A DNA stretch of 30,439 nucleotides from RUG626 sp964411785. Lineage in GTDB: Bacteria; Bacillota; Clostridia; Oscillospirales; Oscillospiraceae. This document shows positions 1 through 7,087 of this stretch, piece after piece. The first letter of the stretch is position 1, and each line of letters begins with the position of its first letter. The position numbers were made by a program, and so were the translations under genes. The stretch is taken from NCBI GenBank assembly GCA_964411785.1, contig CAYPMJ010000009.1, forward strand, positions 1-30,439, in the 5' to 3' direction. The notes beneath the pieces were generated by a model. The model searched no databases and was not told the origin of the DNA. It saw only the letters and a program-made list of their open reading frames with translations.

Positions 1-7
1 CGCGCAT

Positions 8-109
8 AAAGCGCATGGCCAATTATACCATTTCGCTTCGCTTCATGGTATAATAACCACAACCACACAGTGGTTAGTGGTTATTATACCAGATTTAAGG
101 CCGCGCTTT
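8..109. repeat. Nested palindromic repeat (large potential hairpin/cruciform)
   Basis: Two long arms, 46-66 and 70-91, are near-perfect reverse complements (TGGTATAATAACCAC plus a variant AACCAC tail) and meet at a tiny loop. The outer blocks AAAGCGC (8-14) and GGCC (17-20) are matched by GGCC (99-102) and GCGCTTT (103-109). A second pairing is possible between 23-31 (TTATACCAT) and 45-53 (ATGGTATAA). The unit TTATACCA recurs at 23-30, 84-91 and 123-130. No coding sense is visible. It looks like a dispersed intergenic palindrome or a degenerate miniature element, but only one copy is seen here, so that is inference. Confidence 0.7.
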
Positions 110-130
110 AAGCGAGGGGCTTTTATACCA

Positions 131-157
131 TTTTACCAAGTAAAAGGCATGCCTTTT
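131..157. repeat. Two overlapping small palindromes just upstream of rnhA
   Basis: TTTTAC-CAA-GTAAAA (131-145) and the perfect 16-base palindrome AAAAGGCATGCCTTTT (142-157) share bases 142-145, so only one of the two hairpins can form at a time. They end a few bases before the rnhA ribosome binding site (TGGAGG, 162-167). They could be a weak terminator for something upstream of the window or part of the adjacent repeat. Confidence 0.5.
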
Positions 158-174
158 TATTCTGGAGGCTTTTA

Positions 175-612
175 ATGGAACGTGTTACCATATACACTGA
201 CGGGGCCTGTTCTGGCAATCCGGGGCCCGGCGGGTGGGGCGCGATACTCTCGATGGGAGAACACACGAGGGAGATATCAGGCGGAGAGAGTGCCACAACC
301 AACAACAGAATGGAGCTTATGGCAGTAATCTCCTCTCTTGAGCTTCTGAAGCGTCCGTGTGATGTGGCGCTCTATACCGACTCACAGTACATTGTGAACG
401 CCGTGACAAAGGGGTGGCTTCGTTCCTGGAAGGCCAGGGGCTGGCGGAGGAAGGACGGGGAACTTAAGAATCCTGAGCTGTGGCAGCGCCTTGATAAATT
501 ACTTTCATCCCATAATGTATCCTTTTTCTGGGTTAAGGGACACGCGGACAATCCCTTTAACAACCGCTGTGATGCACTTGCCGTGAAGGAACGTGACAGA
601 TTTGCCCGTTGA
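175..612 (+). CDS. rnhA: Ribonuclease HI
   Basis: Cytoplasmic endonuclease that cuts the RNA strand of RNA:DNA hybrids, removing R-loops and Okazaki primers. The 145-residue product has the full-length RNase HI fold. The opening YTDGACSGNPGPGGWG holds the first catalytic Asp (D9), NNRMEL holds E47, YTDSQY holds D69, and the C-terminal part supplies H123 and D133, each one residue off the E. coli D10/E48/D70/H124/D134 set. The basic stretch around W81-K93 (GWLRSWKARGWRRKDG) corresponds to the handle region of E. coli-type enzymes, which grips the hybrid. The ATG at 175 follows TGGAGG at 162-167. It is first in a short plus-strand run with dapA and dapB, with 27 bases to dapA, so co-transcription is likely though without functional link. 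Confidence 0.95.
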   Translation: MERVTIYTDGACSGNPGPGGWGAILSMGEHTREISGGESATTNNRMELMAVISSLELLKRPCDVALYTDSQYIVNAVTKGWLRSWKARGWRRKDGELKNPELWQRLDKLLSSHNVSFFWVKGHADNPFNNRCDALAVKERDRFAR

Positions 613-639
613 CTTACTACATTATTTTTGGAGGGAAAC

Positions 640-1527
640 ATGAAGCACACAGTATTTAAGGGGATTGGAACAGCCCTTGTTACGCCAATGGATGAAAATG
701 GGGTGGATTACCCCGCTTTATCACGTCTTGTGGATTACCAGCTTGAGGGCAATGTGGACGCGCTTATTGTCTGTGCCACAACCGGTGAAGCTCCCACTCT
801 GACAGATAAGGAGCATATTGATGTCATAGCCGCTGTGGTAAAGCAGGTAAATGGACGCATTCCAGTTATTGCCGGGACCGGGTCCAATTATACAGACCAC
901 GCTGTTGAGATGAGCCGCAAGGCCCAGGACGTGGGAGCCGACGCGCTGCTCTGCGTGACTCCTTATTACAATAAGTGCACGCAGCAGGGCCTTATAGAGA
1001 GCTTTACAAAAATCGCCGACTCCACCACTCTGCCAATGATAGTCTACAATGTCCCGGGACGCACAGGTGTGACCATAAAGCCGGACACATGTGCGGAGCT
1101 TTCAAAGCATCAGCGCATTGTCGGGATCAAGGAGGCAAGCGGCAGCATAAGCGCGGTAGTGGATATAGCTGCAAAGTGCGGTGATAATTTCGATATTTAC
1201 TCGGGTAATGATGACCAGATAGTCCCCATAATGTCCATGGGCGGAATCGGATGCATTTCCGTGCTGTCAAATATTCTGCCAGGCGGGACCAGGGAGATAT
1301 GCACCAGATTCTTTGAAGGGGACATTGCCGGCGCTGCGGCGCTCCAGTGCCGCTACAAGGCGCTGATTGACGCCCTCTTTTGTGAAGTGAACCCGATACC
1401 TGTGAAGGCGGCTCTTGCGGCGATGGGACTCATTAAGGATTTTGTCCGGCTCCCGCTGACGCACATGGAGGAGGGGAACAGGAGGCATCTATTGTCTCTC
1501 ATGGCAGCGGAGGGACTCAGTGTATGA
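640..1527 (+). CDS. dapA: 4-hydroxy-tetrahydrodipicolinate synthase (DHDPS)
   Basis: Condenses pyruvate with aspartate semialdehyde, the first committed step toward lysine, diaminopimelate for peptidoglycan and dipicolinate for spores. I chose the ATG at 640, giving 295 residues, because GGAGGG at 630-635 lies correctly before it; an in-frame TTG at 628 has no ribosome binding site. The TIM-barrel family is clear: the Schiff-base lysine K164 is in GIKEASG, Y136 is in YNVPGRT with R141 after it, the TTGE motif is at 47-50, and Y110 matches the tyrosine donated across the dimer. The spacing matches E. coli DapA with a constant offset of three. It overlaps dapB by four bases (ATGA), typical of translational coupling. 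Confidence 0.96.
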   Translation: MKHTVFKGIGTALVTPMDENGVDYPALSRLVDYQLEGNVDALIVCATTGEAPTLTDKEHIDVIAAVVKQVNGRIPVIAGTGSNYTDHAVEMSRKAQDVGADALLCVTPYYNKCTQQGLIESFTKIADSTTLPMIVYNVPGRTGVTIKPDTCAELSKHQRIVGIKEASGSISAVVDIAAKCGDNFDIYSGNDDQIVPIMSMGGIGCISVLSNILPGGTREICTRFFEGDIAGAAALQCRYKALIDALFCEVNPIPVKAALAAMGLIKDFVRLPLTHMEEGNRRHLLSLMAAEGLSV

Positions 1528-2255
1528 AGGTTGTAGTCAACGGGGCCCTGGGGCGGATGGGCAGCATAACCGTAAATATGGTGGAGGCGGCAGCGGATAT
1601 GGATCTTCTCGCCGGGGTGGATGTCCTCTCCCATGGCGGCGCCGTCTTAAGTACGCTGGATGACGTACCTGATGGAGCAGACGCTGTTATTGACTTCTCC
1701 CACCACTCTCTCACAGAGGGCCTTCTTCGCTGGGCGAGAGCCGGAAATGTTCCGGTTGTTCTCTGCACCACTGGACACACTGATGCCGAGAGGGCTGCCA
1801 TAATGGAGGCGGCTGAGAATATACCTGTTTTTTTCTCGGCAAATATGTCCATTGGAGTTGCGCTGCTGGCGGAGCTTGCGAAAAGGACGGCGGCCCTTTT
1901 TCCGGAGGCCGACATTGAGATTGTGGAGACTCACCACAACAGGAAGGCTGACGCGCCCAGCGGGACAGCCCTTATGCTTGGCGAGGCTGTGCGCGAGGTT
2001 CGTCCCGACGCGACCTTCAACCTAGGCCGATCCGGTCTTCAGAAGCGAAAGACGGAGGAGATCGGGTTTCACGCCATACGCCGTGGAAACATTCCAGGCA
2101 TTCACGAGGTCATTGTCACGACGGACACACAGAGTATAAGTCTGAAGCACGAGGTGTATGACAGATCCCTTTTTGCCGAGGGAGCGCTCGCCGCGGCCAG
2201 GTTCCTCAATGGGAAAAAGGCCGGCCTTTATGACATGAAAAGCATGGTAAAGTAA
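1524..2255 (+). CDS. dapB: 4-hydroxy-tetrahydrodipicolinate reductase
   Basis: Reduces the DapA product to tetrahydrodipicolinate with NAD(P)H. The 243-residue protein is slightly short of the roughly 250-270 usual for the family. The Rossmann motif GALGRMG is at 7-13, CTTGH at 81-85, SANMSIG at 105-111, and the signature ETHHNRKADAPSGTAL at 135-150 carries the catalytic His pair (137/138) and the essential Lys (K141). The start overlaps the dapA stop (ATGA), so dapA and dapB form one coupled unit. The gene ends before a strong hairpin at 2330-2374. In a spore former the product is also the precursor of dipicolinic acid, which makes the adjacency to germination genes suggestive but not proof of joint control. 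Confidence 0.96.
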   Translation: MKVVVNGALGRMGSITVNMVEAAADMDLLAGVDVLSHGGAVLSTLDDVPDGADAVIDFSHHSLTEGLLRWARAGNVPVVLCTTGHTDAERAAIMEAAENIPVFFSANMSIGVALLAELAKRTAALFPEADIEIVETHHNRKADAPSGTALMLGEAVREVRPDATFNLGRSGLQKRKTEEIGFHAIRRGNIPGIHEVIVTTDTQSISLKHEVYDRSLFAEGALAAARFLNGKKAGLYDMKSMVK

Positions 2256-2329
2256 GAATTACGCATTAATAAGACCAGTTTTTTAATAGTTCGGAATGAA
2301 ATTCCAAATTAATCCCTTCGTATGCTGCA

Positions 2330-2374
2330 AATAATAATCCGGAACAGACAGACGCTCTGTTCCGGATTATTATT
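2330..2374 (+). terminator. Intrinsic terminator between dapB and gerAA
   Basis: The perfect 18-base inverted repeat AATAATAATCCGGAACAG (2330-2347) and its complement (2357-2374) enclose a 9-base loop. The descending arm ends in a T-rich stretch. It closes the rnhA-dapA-dapB unit and insulates the germination genes, which should then have their own promoter in 2256-2434; I could not identify a convincing forespore sigma-G promoter there. Confidence 0.85.
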
Positions 2375-2434
2375 TTGACCTTGTCTGCGGATAATGAGGA
2401 CAGACTGATTTGGGCAAGGCCAGAGGAGACTGCG

Positions 2435-3955
2435 ATGGTAAAAAACCGGTTTGAAAAATCTTCTGAAGAAAATGAGCATGGAGGCGCCCGGGGTGATGCC
2501 GACACTCACGCTCAGGACAGCAATGTGAGTGTGGAGAGCTTATCCAGTGTCTTTCAGGACTGCTGCGACTTTGAGAGGCGTGAAATTCTTCTGGGCGGGG
2601 ATCAGGGGGTGAGGGCGGTACTTTGCTACATTGACGGGCTTGTCTCCGGGAAGGATGTCGGCGAGCTTGTAATACGTCCTGCCGCCTGTGAGGCCAGGTT
2701 CCGTAACGCCGGGGATACACTGGAGGCAATTGACCTTATTCTCTCAGGCTCCGTTTACGCCGCTTCTGTGAAAAAGCGCACATCGACGGACGAGACAGCC
2801 ATGGACCTTCTGAACGGTTTCTGCACTCTTGTATTCGACAGCGATCACATTGCCGTAACCTTTGAGACACGCTCACCTGACCGTCGCCAGGTGGGGGAGC
2901 CCAAGGAGGAGAAGGTTGTCAAGGGCGCTAAGGACTCCTTTGTTGAGACGATTAAGATAAACAGCACTCTCGTTCGCCGTAAAATACGCGATCCGAGGCT
3001 GAAGATAAAAGAGTTCACTGTGGGTGAAAAGACCGGAACGTCGGTGCTTATGTTATATATTGACGGCTTCACAAATTCACAGCTTCTGACCGGAGTGAAA
3101 TGCAGGGTTGAGGCCATAAAAACCGAGGGAGCACTGACTGCCGCCGTTATTGAGGAAAACCTCGTTGACAATCCCGGGACGCCATTTCCACAGATAATGA
3201 GTACGGAGCGGACGGACAAGTTCTGCATGAATCTGCTGGAGGGCAGGGTTGGGCTTCTGGTCGATGGGCTGCCCCTCGGTTTTCTGGCTCCCGGGACCTT
3301 TGCCCAGTTCATGAAGGTGCCCGAGGACCACGCGAATCACTTTCTTATTGCATCTGCGCTGACGTGTCTCAGATATCTTTCGCTTTTTATCACTCTGCTT
3401 CTCCCGGCGTTTTATGTAGCAGTGGCGATGTATCACCATGAGATGCTGCCAACAAAGCTGATGCAGACCATGATCGACGCCAAGCAGTCGGTCCCGTTTC
3501 CCACAGCCGTTGAGGTGGTGATGATGCTCATTGCCTTTGAGCTGCTTCAGGAGGCCGGTCTGAGACTTCCAAGTCCGATTGGGGAGACCGTCTCGATAAT
3601 CGGAGCGCTCATTGTCGGTCAGTCAGCGGTTGAGGCGCGTGTTGTCTCCCCTGTGGTTGTGGTGGTGATAGCCCTGGCGGGTATAGCCGGGTACACGATG
3701 CCAAGTCAGGATATGGGCGCTGCACTGCGGATCTGTCGGTTCCTCCTGGTGCTCATGGCCATAGGTCTGGGGATGTTCGGTCTTGCCACTGGGTTTTTAC
3801 TGCTTGTTCACCACCTGGCGGGGCTTGAGAGCTTCGGTGTGCCCTATATGACACCGTTCGTCGGCTCTGAGGGCCAATACGCTTCAAGGGCGATCCTCAG
3901 AAAAAGCTTCAGGAGAAAAAAAGATGTTGAGCCTGCTTTGAAGACAGGCCAGTAA
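2435..3955 (+). CDS. gerAA: Spore germinant receptor, A subunit (GerA family)
   Basis: Inner-membrane subunit of a Ger-type germinant receptor in the spore. I place the start at the ATG at 2435, preceded by GAGGAG at 2423-2428 and giving 506 residues; an upstream in-frame TTG at 2375 sits right after the terminator and has no binding site. The acidic N-terminal soluble portion (about residues 1-320) contains family blocks such as LYIDGFTN, TPFPQ followed by TERTD, and LLEGRVGLLVDG. The C-terminal part holds about four to five membrane segments, including YLSLFITLLLPAFYVAVAMY and the AGIAGYT region. It ends in a basic tail. The next gene follows directly, so the three ger genes form one operon in the order A-C-B. 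The germinant cannot be told from sequence. Confidence 0.93.
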   Translation: MVKNRFEKSSEENEHGGARGDADTHAQDSNVSVESLSSVFQDCCDFERREILLGGDQGVRAVLCYIDGLVSGKDVGELVIRPAACEARFRNAGDTLEAIDLILSGSVYAASVKKRTSTDETAMDLLNGFCTLVFDSDHIAVTFETRSPDRRQVGEPKEEKVVKGAKDSFVETIKINSTLVRRKIRDPRLKIKEFTVGEKTGTSVLMLYIDGFTNSQLLTGVKCRVEAIKTEGALTAAVIEENLVDNPGTPFPQIMSTERTDKFCMNLLEGRVGLLVDGLPLGFLAPGTFAQFMKVPEDHANHFLIASALTCLRYLSLFITLLLPAFYVAVAMYHHEMLPTKLMQTMIDAKQSVPFPTAVEVVMMLIAFELLQEAGLRLPSPIGETVSIIGALIVGQSAVEARVVSPVVVVVIALAGIAGYTMPSQDMGAALRICRFLLVLMAIGLGMFGLATGFLLLVHHLAGLESFGVPYMTPFVGSEGQYASRAILRKSFRRKKDVEPALKTGQ

Positions 3956-3970
3956 TTGGTGGTGAGCCCT

Positions 3971-5179
3971 ATGAAACTAAGACGAGCTCTGTCAGTTTTA
4001 ACAGCGCTGGCTCTTCTCCCCATCTCAGGGTGCAGCGGGACGACGATATTTTCAAATTACCGTGAGGTTGAAGACCTGGAGCTTGTGCGGACAATATGTG
4101 TCGATAAAGCGGGAGATGGGGTAAATGTGCTGATATGCACAAGTCCCACAGGCGAGGAGGCGAAGCTGCGCATGTTTGAGCGCTCCGCTGAAAGTGTCGC
4201 AACGGGACTAGCTAAGCTCAGAAAGACCTCCACAGGCAAGGAAGCCCTGCTGTCACACACTGAAAACCTTCTTATAGGCGATGCAGAAGCAGCCAGGGGC
4301 GTGGGCGCCTGTCTTGACTATGTAGTCCGATATGGTGAGATAATGCTGGATACAAATCTGTTCATCGTCCGCGGCATGGAGGGTCGCGAGCTTATGCGCG
4401 GGATAGCAGGTGAGACGACGTCTCCGGCCTCGGTGCTATCAGGTGTGGTCATGAGCCTTCCGATGGAGGGCGAGGGCTATGTATTTACCTGCAGGGATAC
4501 AGCCGTCTCACTCTCAGAGAACGGGTGTGCACTTGTGATGGCGATAAGCGGAGCAAAAGAGGAGAAGCTGTTTGAAGACCGCGGTGACATGCGTGTCGTT
4601 CCGGCCGGTTTTGCACTTCTGACAGACGGCAGACTTGTGGATTACCTGACAGAGGAAGAGACGCTTGGTGTGCTGCTGCTGAGAAGCAAACTTAAAGACA
4701 TGGATGTAGATATACCCTGCCGGGACGGCGTAATTACCGTGTCGCTGTCAGAGGTTGAGACGGAGGTTGTGCCACGCCTTGAAGGCGACAAGCTCGCCGG
4801 CTTTCGTGCAGAGCTTTCCGTAAAAGCTGACGTTGTAAATATATCAGGGTCCTCCCGAATTGAGGACAAGGATGTCCGGGCTGAGGCTGAATCGTGGCTC
4901 TCAGACCTCATAAGCAAGAGCGCTGAGGCGGCAATAAGAAAATCACAGGCGACAGGCGCCGATTTTCTGGAGCTTTGCGGCATTGCAATGCGTAGTAAGC
5001 CTATGAAGCTCAGCTTCACAACGGAGGAATTTCGTGAATTGCTTGAGGAGCTTGATTTTCAGGTGACTGTTAAAAGCACGCTTCGCCGCACATATGACGT
5101 CACCGATCCGCTTGATGAATCAGGAGAGGAGGTACCTGGAATATGGGAGAGACTGATACTTTCACTGAAAGGCAGCTGA
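3971..5179 (+). CDS. gerAC: Spore germinant receptor, C subunit (GerC-type lipoprotein)
   Basis: Lipoprotein subunit of the germinant receptor, anchored to the outer face of the spore inner membrane. The ATG at 3971 gives 402 residues. It opens with a basic n-region (MKLRR), a hydrophobic stretch and a lipobox ISGC with lipid-modified Cys21. TTG at 3956 and GTGs at 3959 and 3962 are in-frame alternatives; GGTGGTGAG at 3958-3966 serves as the binding site for the ATG. The family pattern is seen in REVEDLELVRTICVDKAG near the mature N-terminus and in the C-terminal domain that begins around residue 205-215. The 3' end overlaps gerAB by 37 bases. Confidence 0.9.
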   Translation: MKLRRALSVLTALALLPISGCSGTTIFSNYREVEDLELVRTICVDKAGDGVNVLICTSPTGEEAKLRMFERSAESVATGLAKLRKTSTGKEALLSHTENLLIGDAEAARGVGACLDYVVRYGEIMLDTNLFIVRGMEGRELMRGIAGETTSPASVLSGVVMSLPMEGEGYVFTCRDTAVSLSENGCALVMAISGAKEEKLFEDRGDMRVVPAGFALLTDGRLVDYLTEEETLGVLLLRSKLKDMDVDIPCRDGVITVSLSEVETEVVPRLEGDKLAGFRAELSVKADVVNISGSSRIEDKDVRAEAESWLSDLISKSAEAAIRKSQATGADFLELCGIAMRSKPMKLSFTTEEFRELLEELDFQVTVKSTLRRTYDVTDPLDESGEEVPGIWERLILSLKGS

Positions 5180-6222
5180 CAGTACTCATTTTTCTGAGTC
5201 TCCTGTCGCCCCTTATAGAAGCTATGCCGTACGGTCCGGTCTTTTTTGCTGGACGGGCTGCATGGCTTTCTCCGCTGGCGGCTCTGCCCTTTGGCTGCCT
5301 GGTGCTCTGGATAGTGCGGCGGCTCACTGAAAAGGCGCCGCAGGAAATGGGACTTTCTGATCTTGCAATCCGCGGTCTTGGGTGTGTGGGAGGCCGTATA
5401 TTCTGCGTGATTCTGGCCCTGTGGCTGAGCTTCTATGCCGGCAGTGTGACAAGACGCGCCGCTGAACGGCTCTTATCGGCTGTTTTTCCCGATGGTCAGG
5501 CTGGAATTCTCATTCTTGTGACACTTCTTGCCGCCGGGATAACCGCTTGGGGCTCAGCAAAGGGTCTTGCAAGGACTGCTGAGCTTCTGATGCCGATGCT
5601 GCTTTTTGTCATAATCGTTGTGACGCTTGCCGCATCCTTGAATATTGAGCCTCAGAATCTGCTCCCTGTAACCTTCCTTGACACCGGCAGCATTCTTCTT
5701 GGCGCGATACCTGTCCTTGAAATGATGGGAATTCATGTGTATTTTCTCTTCTTAAGAGGGTATGTCAGGAAAAGTGAGAGCCACAGACGTTTCCCATTTC
5801 TCCCGGTGCTCTCGGTAATCGCCCTTGCCATTGTGGCGGTCACTCTGGGAACAGTGTCAGATAAGCTGGCGCTGCGCCTTCAGAATGCTTTTTTCGTTGT
5901 GATACGGAATGTAAGGCTCTTTGGTGTGGTTGACAGAGTGGAGGCTGTGGTGGTCGCTGTATGGATAAGCACCGATTTTATTCTGCTGGCGTCACTTCTG
6001 ACCATTGTGTCGGAGATCTGGAAAGCTGTTTTCAGAGCAAAGAGGCGTTCGGTGTTTGTCATTCCCTCAGGAGTGCTTGCACTGTCTTCCGCTTTCCTTA
6101 TTGCGCCGGATGCCTTCTCATTTCTCAGGTGGTCTGATTTCATAGTACCTGGTGTAAATCTCGTCATGACCACTGCGCTCATTCCGGCAGTTCTGGCTGT
6201 GGGAAGAATAAGAAAGCCATGA
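5143..6222 (+). CDS. gerAB: Spore germinant receptor, B subunit (GerAB, APC-superfamily fold)
   Basis: Integral membrane subunit of the germinant receptor; in characterised systems (Bacillus GerAB) it binds the germinant amino acid. The 359 residues are almost all membrane segments, about ten by eye, which matches the family. The motif FGVVDRVEAVVVAVWISTDF near residues 260-280 is a family hallmark (usual form R-x-E-x(4)-VW). The ATG at 5143 follows AGGAGG at 5127-5132 and lies inside the end of gerAC, so translation is coupled. It is the last gene of the operon; sleB follows after a 70-80 base gap with its own ribosome binding site and could be read from the same transcript. Confidence 0.92.
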   Translation: MGETDTFTERQLTVLIFLSLLSPLIEAMPYGPVFFAGRAAWLSPLAALPFGCLVLWIVRRLTEKAPQEMGLSDLAIRGLGCVGGRIFCVILALWLSFYAGSVTRRAAERLLSAVFPDGQAGILILVTLLAAGITAWGSAKGLARTAELLMPMLLFVIIVVTLAASLNIEPQNLLPVTFLDTGSILLGAIPVLEMMGIHVYFLFLRGYVRKSESHRRFPFLPVLSVIALAIVAVTLGTVSDKLALRLQNAFFVVIRNVRLFGVVDRVEAVVVAVWISTDFILLASLLTIVSEIWKAVFRAKRRSVFVIPSGVLALSSAFLIAPDAFSFLRWSDFIVPGVNLVMTTALIPAVLAVGRIRKP

Positions 6223-6305
6223 ATATATGCGCCGACATTCAATTTATTCTCAGCTTCCATCAGAAAAAATATTAAATATGAAAGGATTTTGGAGTGAACT
6301 ACCGT

Positions 6306-6989
6306 ATGAACGGAAAGAAAAAACTGCTTCTCTCTCTTGTAATTTTGTTTCTTCTGAACGCAGCGCTCATAAGCTTTGCCCAGCTTGTACCATCTGCCAG
6401 GGCTGATTCATATCGCCGCGGTTCCTCAGGAGAGACCGTGAGAAAAATTCAGCAGCGGCTTTATAGCTGGGGTTACTATTCAGGGGAGATAGACGGAATA
6501 TATGGCAGCCGAACCGAGGCTGCGGTAAAAAGCTTTCAGAGAAAAAACGGACTTACTCCCGACGGCATAGCGGGGCCTGCGACCCTTGCAGCTATTGGTC
6601 TGCCGTCAGGAAGCTCAGGAAGCTCAGGAAGCTCAGGTTCCACTGATGTTAATCTTCTCGCCCGGCTTATATCAGCCGAGGCGCGGGGAGAGCCATATTC
6701 AGGTCAGGTTGCGGTTGGCGCGGTGGTGCTGAATCGAATGAAGCACCCGTCATTCCCGTCGACCATGTCCGGAGTTATCTATCAGAAGGGGGCGTTTTCG
6801 TGCATTGATGACGGACAGTTTGATAAGCCTGTGGCAGAGTCAGCCTACCGCGCCGCACGGGACGCAATCAACGGCTGGGATCCCACAGGCGGAGCTATCT
6901 ACTACTTTAATCCCGCCACCGCCACAAGCTCCTGGATATGGTCAAGGCCGCTCATAATTGTCATTGGAAAACACAGATTCTGCTCGTGA
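6306..6989 (+). CDS. sleB: Spore cortex-lytic enzyme, SleB/CwlJ family
   Basis: Peptidoglycan lytic enzyme that degrades the spore cortex during germination. The start is either ATG 6306 (GGAG at 6291-6294, 227 residues) or GTG 6294 (AAAGGA at 6281-6286, 231 residues); I prefer the ATG. In order: a signal sequence ending near PSARADS, a PG_binding_1 domain (the RRGSSGETVRKIQQRL to GIAGPATLAAIG stretch), a Gly-Ser linker made of GSS repeats, and the Hydrolase_2 catalytic domain beginning at LLARLISAEARGE, whose Glu is the expected catalytic residue. The C-terminal SSWIWSRP block is typical. It is shorter than B. subtilis SleB (about 305). No ypeB partner is adjacent; instead it sits behind a germinant receptor, so sensing and cortex hydrolysis are linked at one locus. 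Confidence 0.93.
   Translation: MNGKKKLLLSLVILFLLNAALISFAQLVPSARADSYRRGSSGETVRKIQQRLYSWGYYSGEIDGIYGSRTEAAVKSFQRKNGLTPDGIAGPATLAAIGLPSGSSGSSGSSGSTDVNLLARLISAEARGEPYSGQVAVGAVVLNRMKHPSFPSTMSGVIYQKGAFSCIDDGQFDKPVAESAYRAARDAINGWDPTGGAIYYFNPATATSSWIWSRPLIIVIGKHRFCS
6606..6637 (+). repeat. 9-base in-frame tandem repeat in the sleB linker
   Basis: Three full copies of TCAGGAAGC (6606-6632) plus a five-base partial copy encode the Ser-Gly-Ser linker between the peptidoglycan-binding and catalytic domains. Because the unit is a multiple of three, slippage would change linker length without breaking the frame. Confidence 0.85.
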
Positions 6990-6991
6990 TA

Positions 6992-7029
6992 AAAAGCCGG
7001 ACCCCGGTCTGAAACGGGGTCCGGCTTTT
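6992..7029. terminator. Bidirectional terminator between sleB and gyrA
   Basis: The perfect 15-base stem AAAAGCCGGACCCCG (6992-7006) with its complement (7015-7029) encloses an 8-base loop. It has A-runs on the left and T-runs on the right, so it can terminate both the plus-strand ger/sleB transcript and the minus-strand gyrase transcript. Confidence 0.92.
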
Positions 7030-7087
7030 CTCATACCCTTTAGCCTCGATGGAGCTCACACCGGCAATTCGCCGCTCACCGATACCT

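Noticed and set aside
2375..2434. N-terminal extension of gerAA from a TTG at 2375
   Set aside because: It begins right after the terminator hairpin, has no binding site, and the ATG at 2435 follows GAGGAG.
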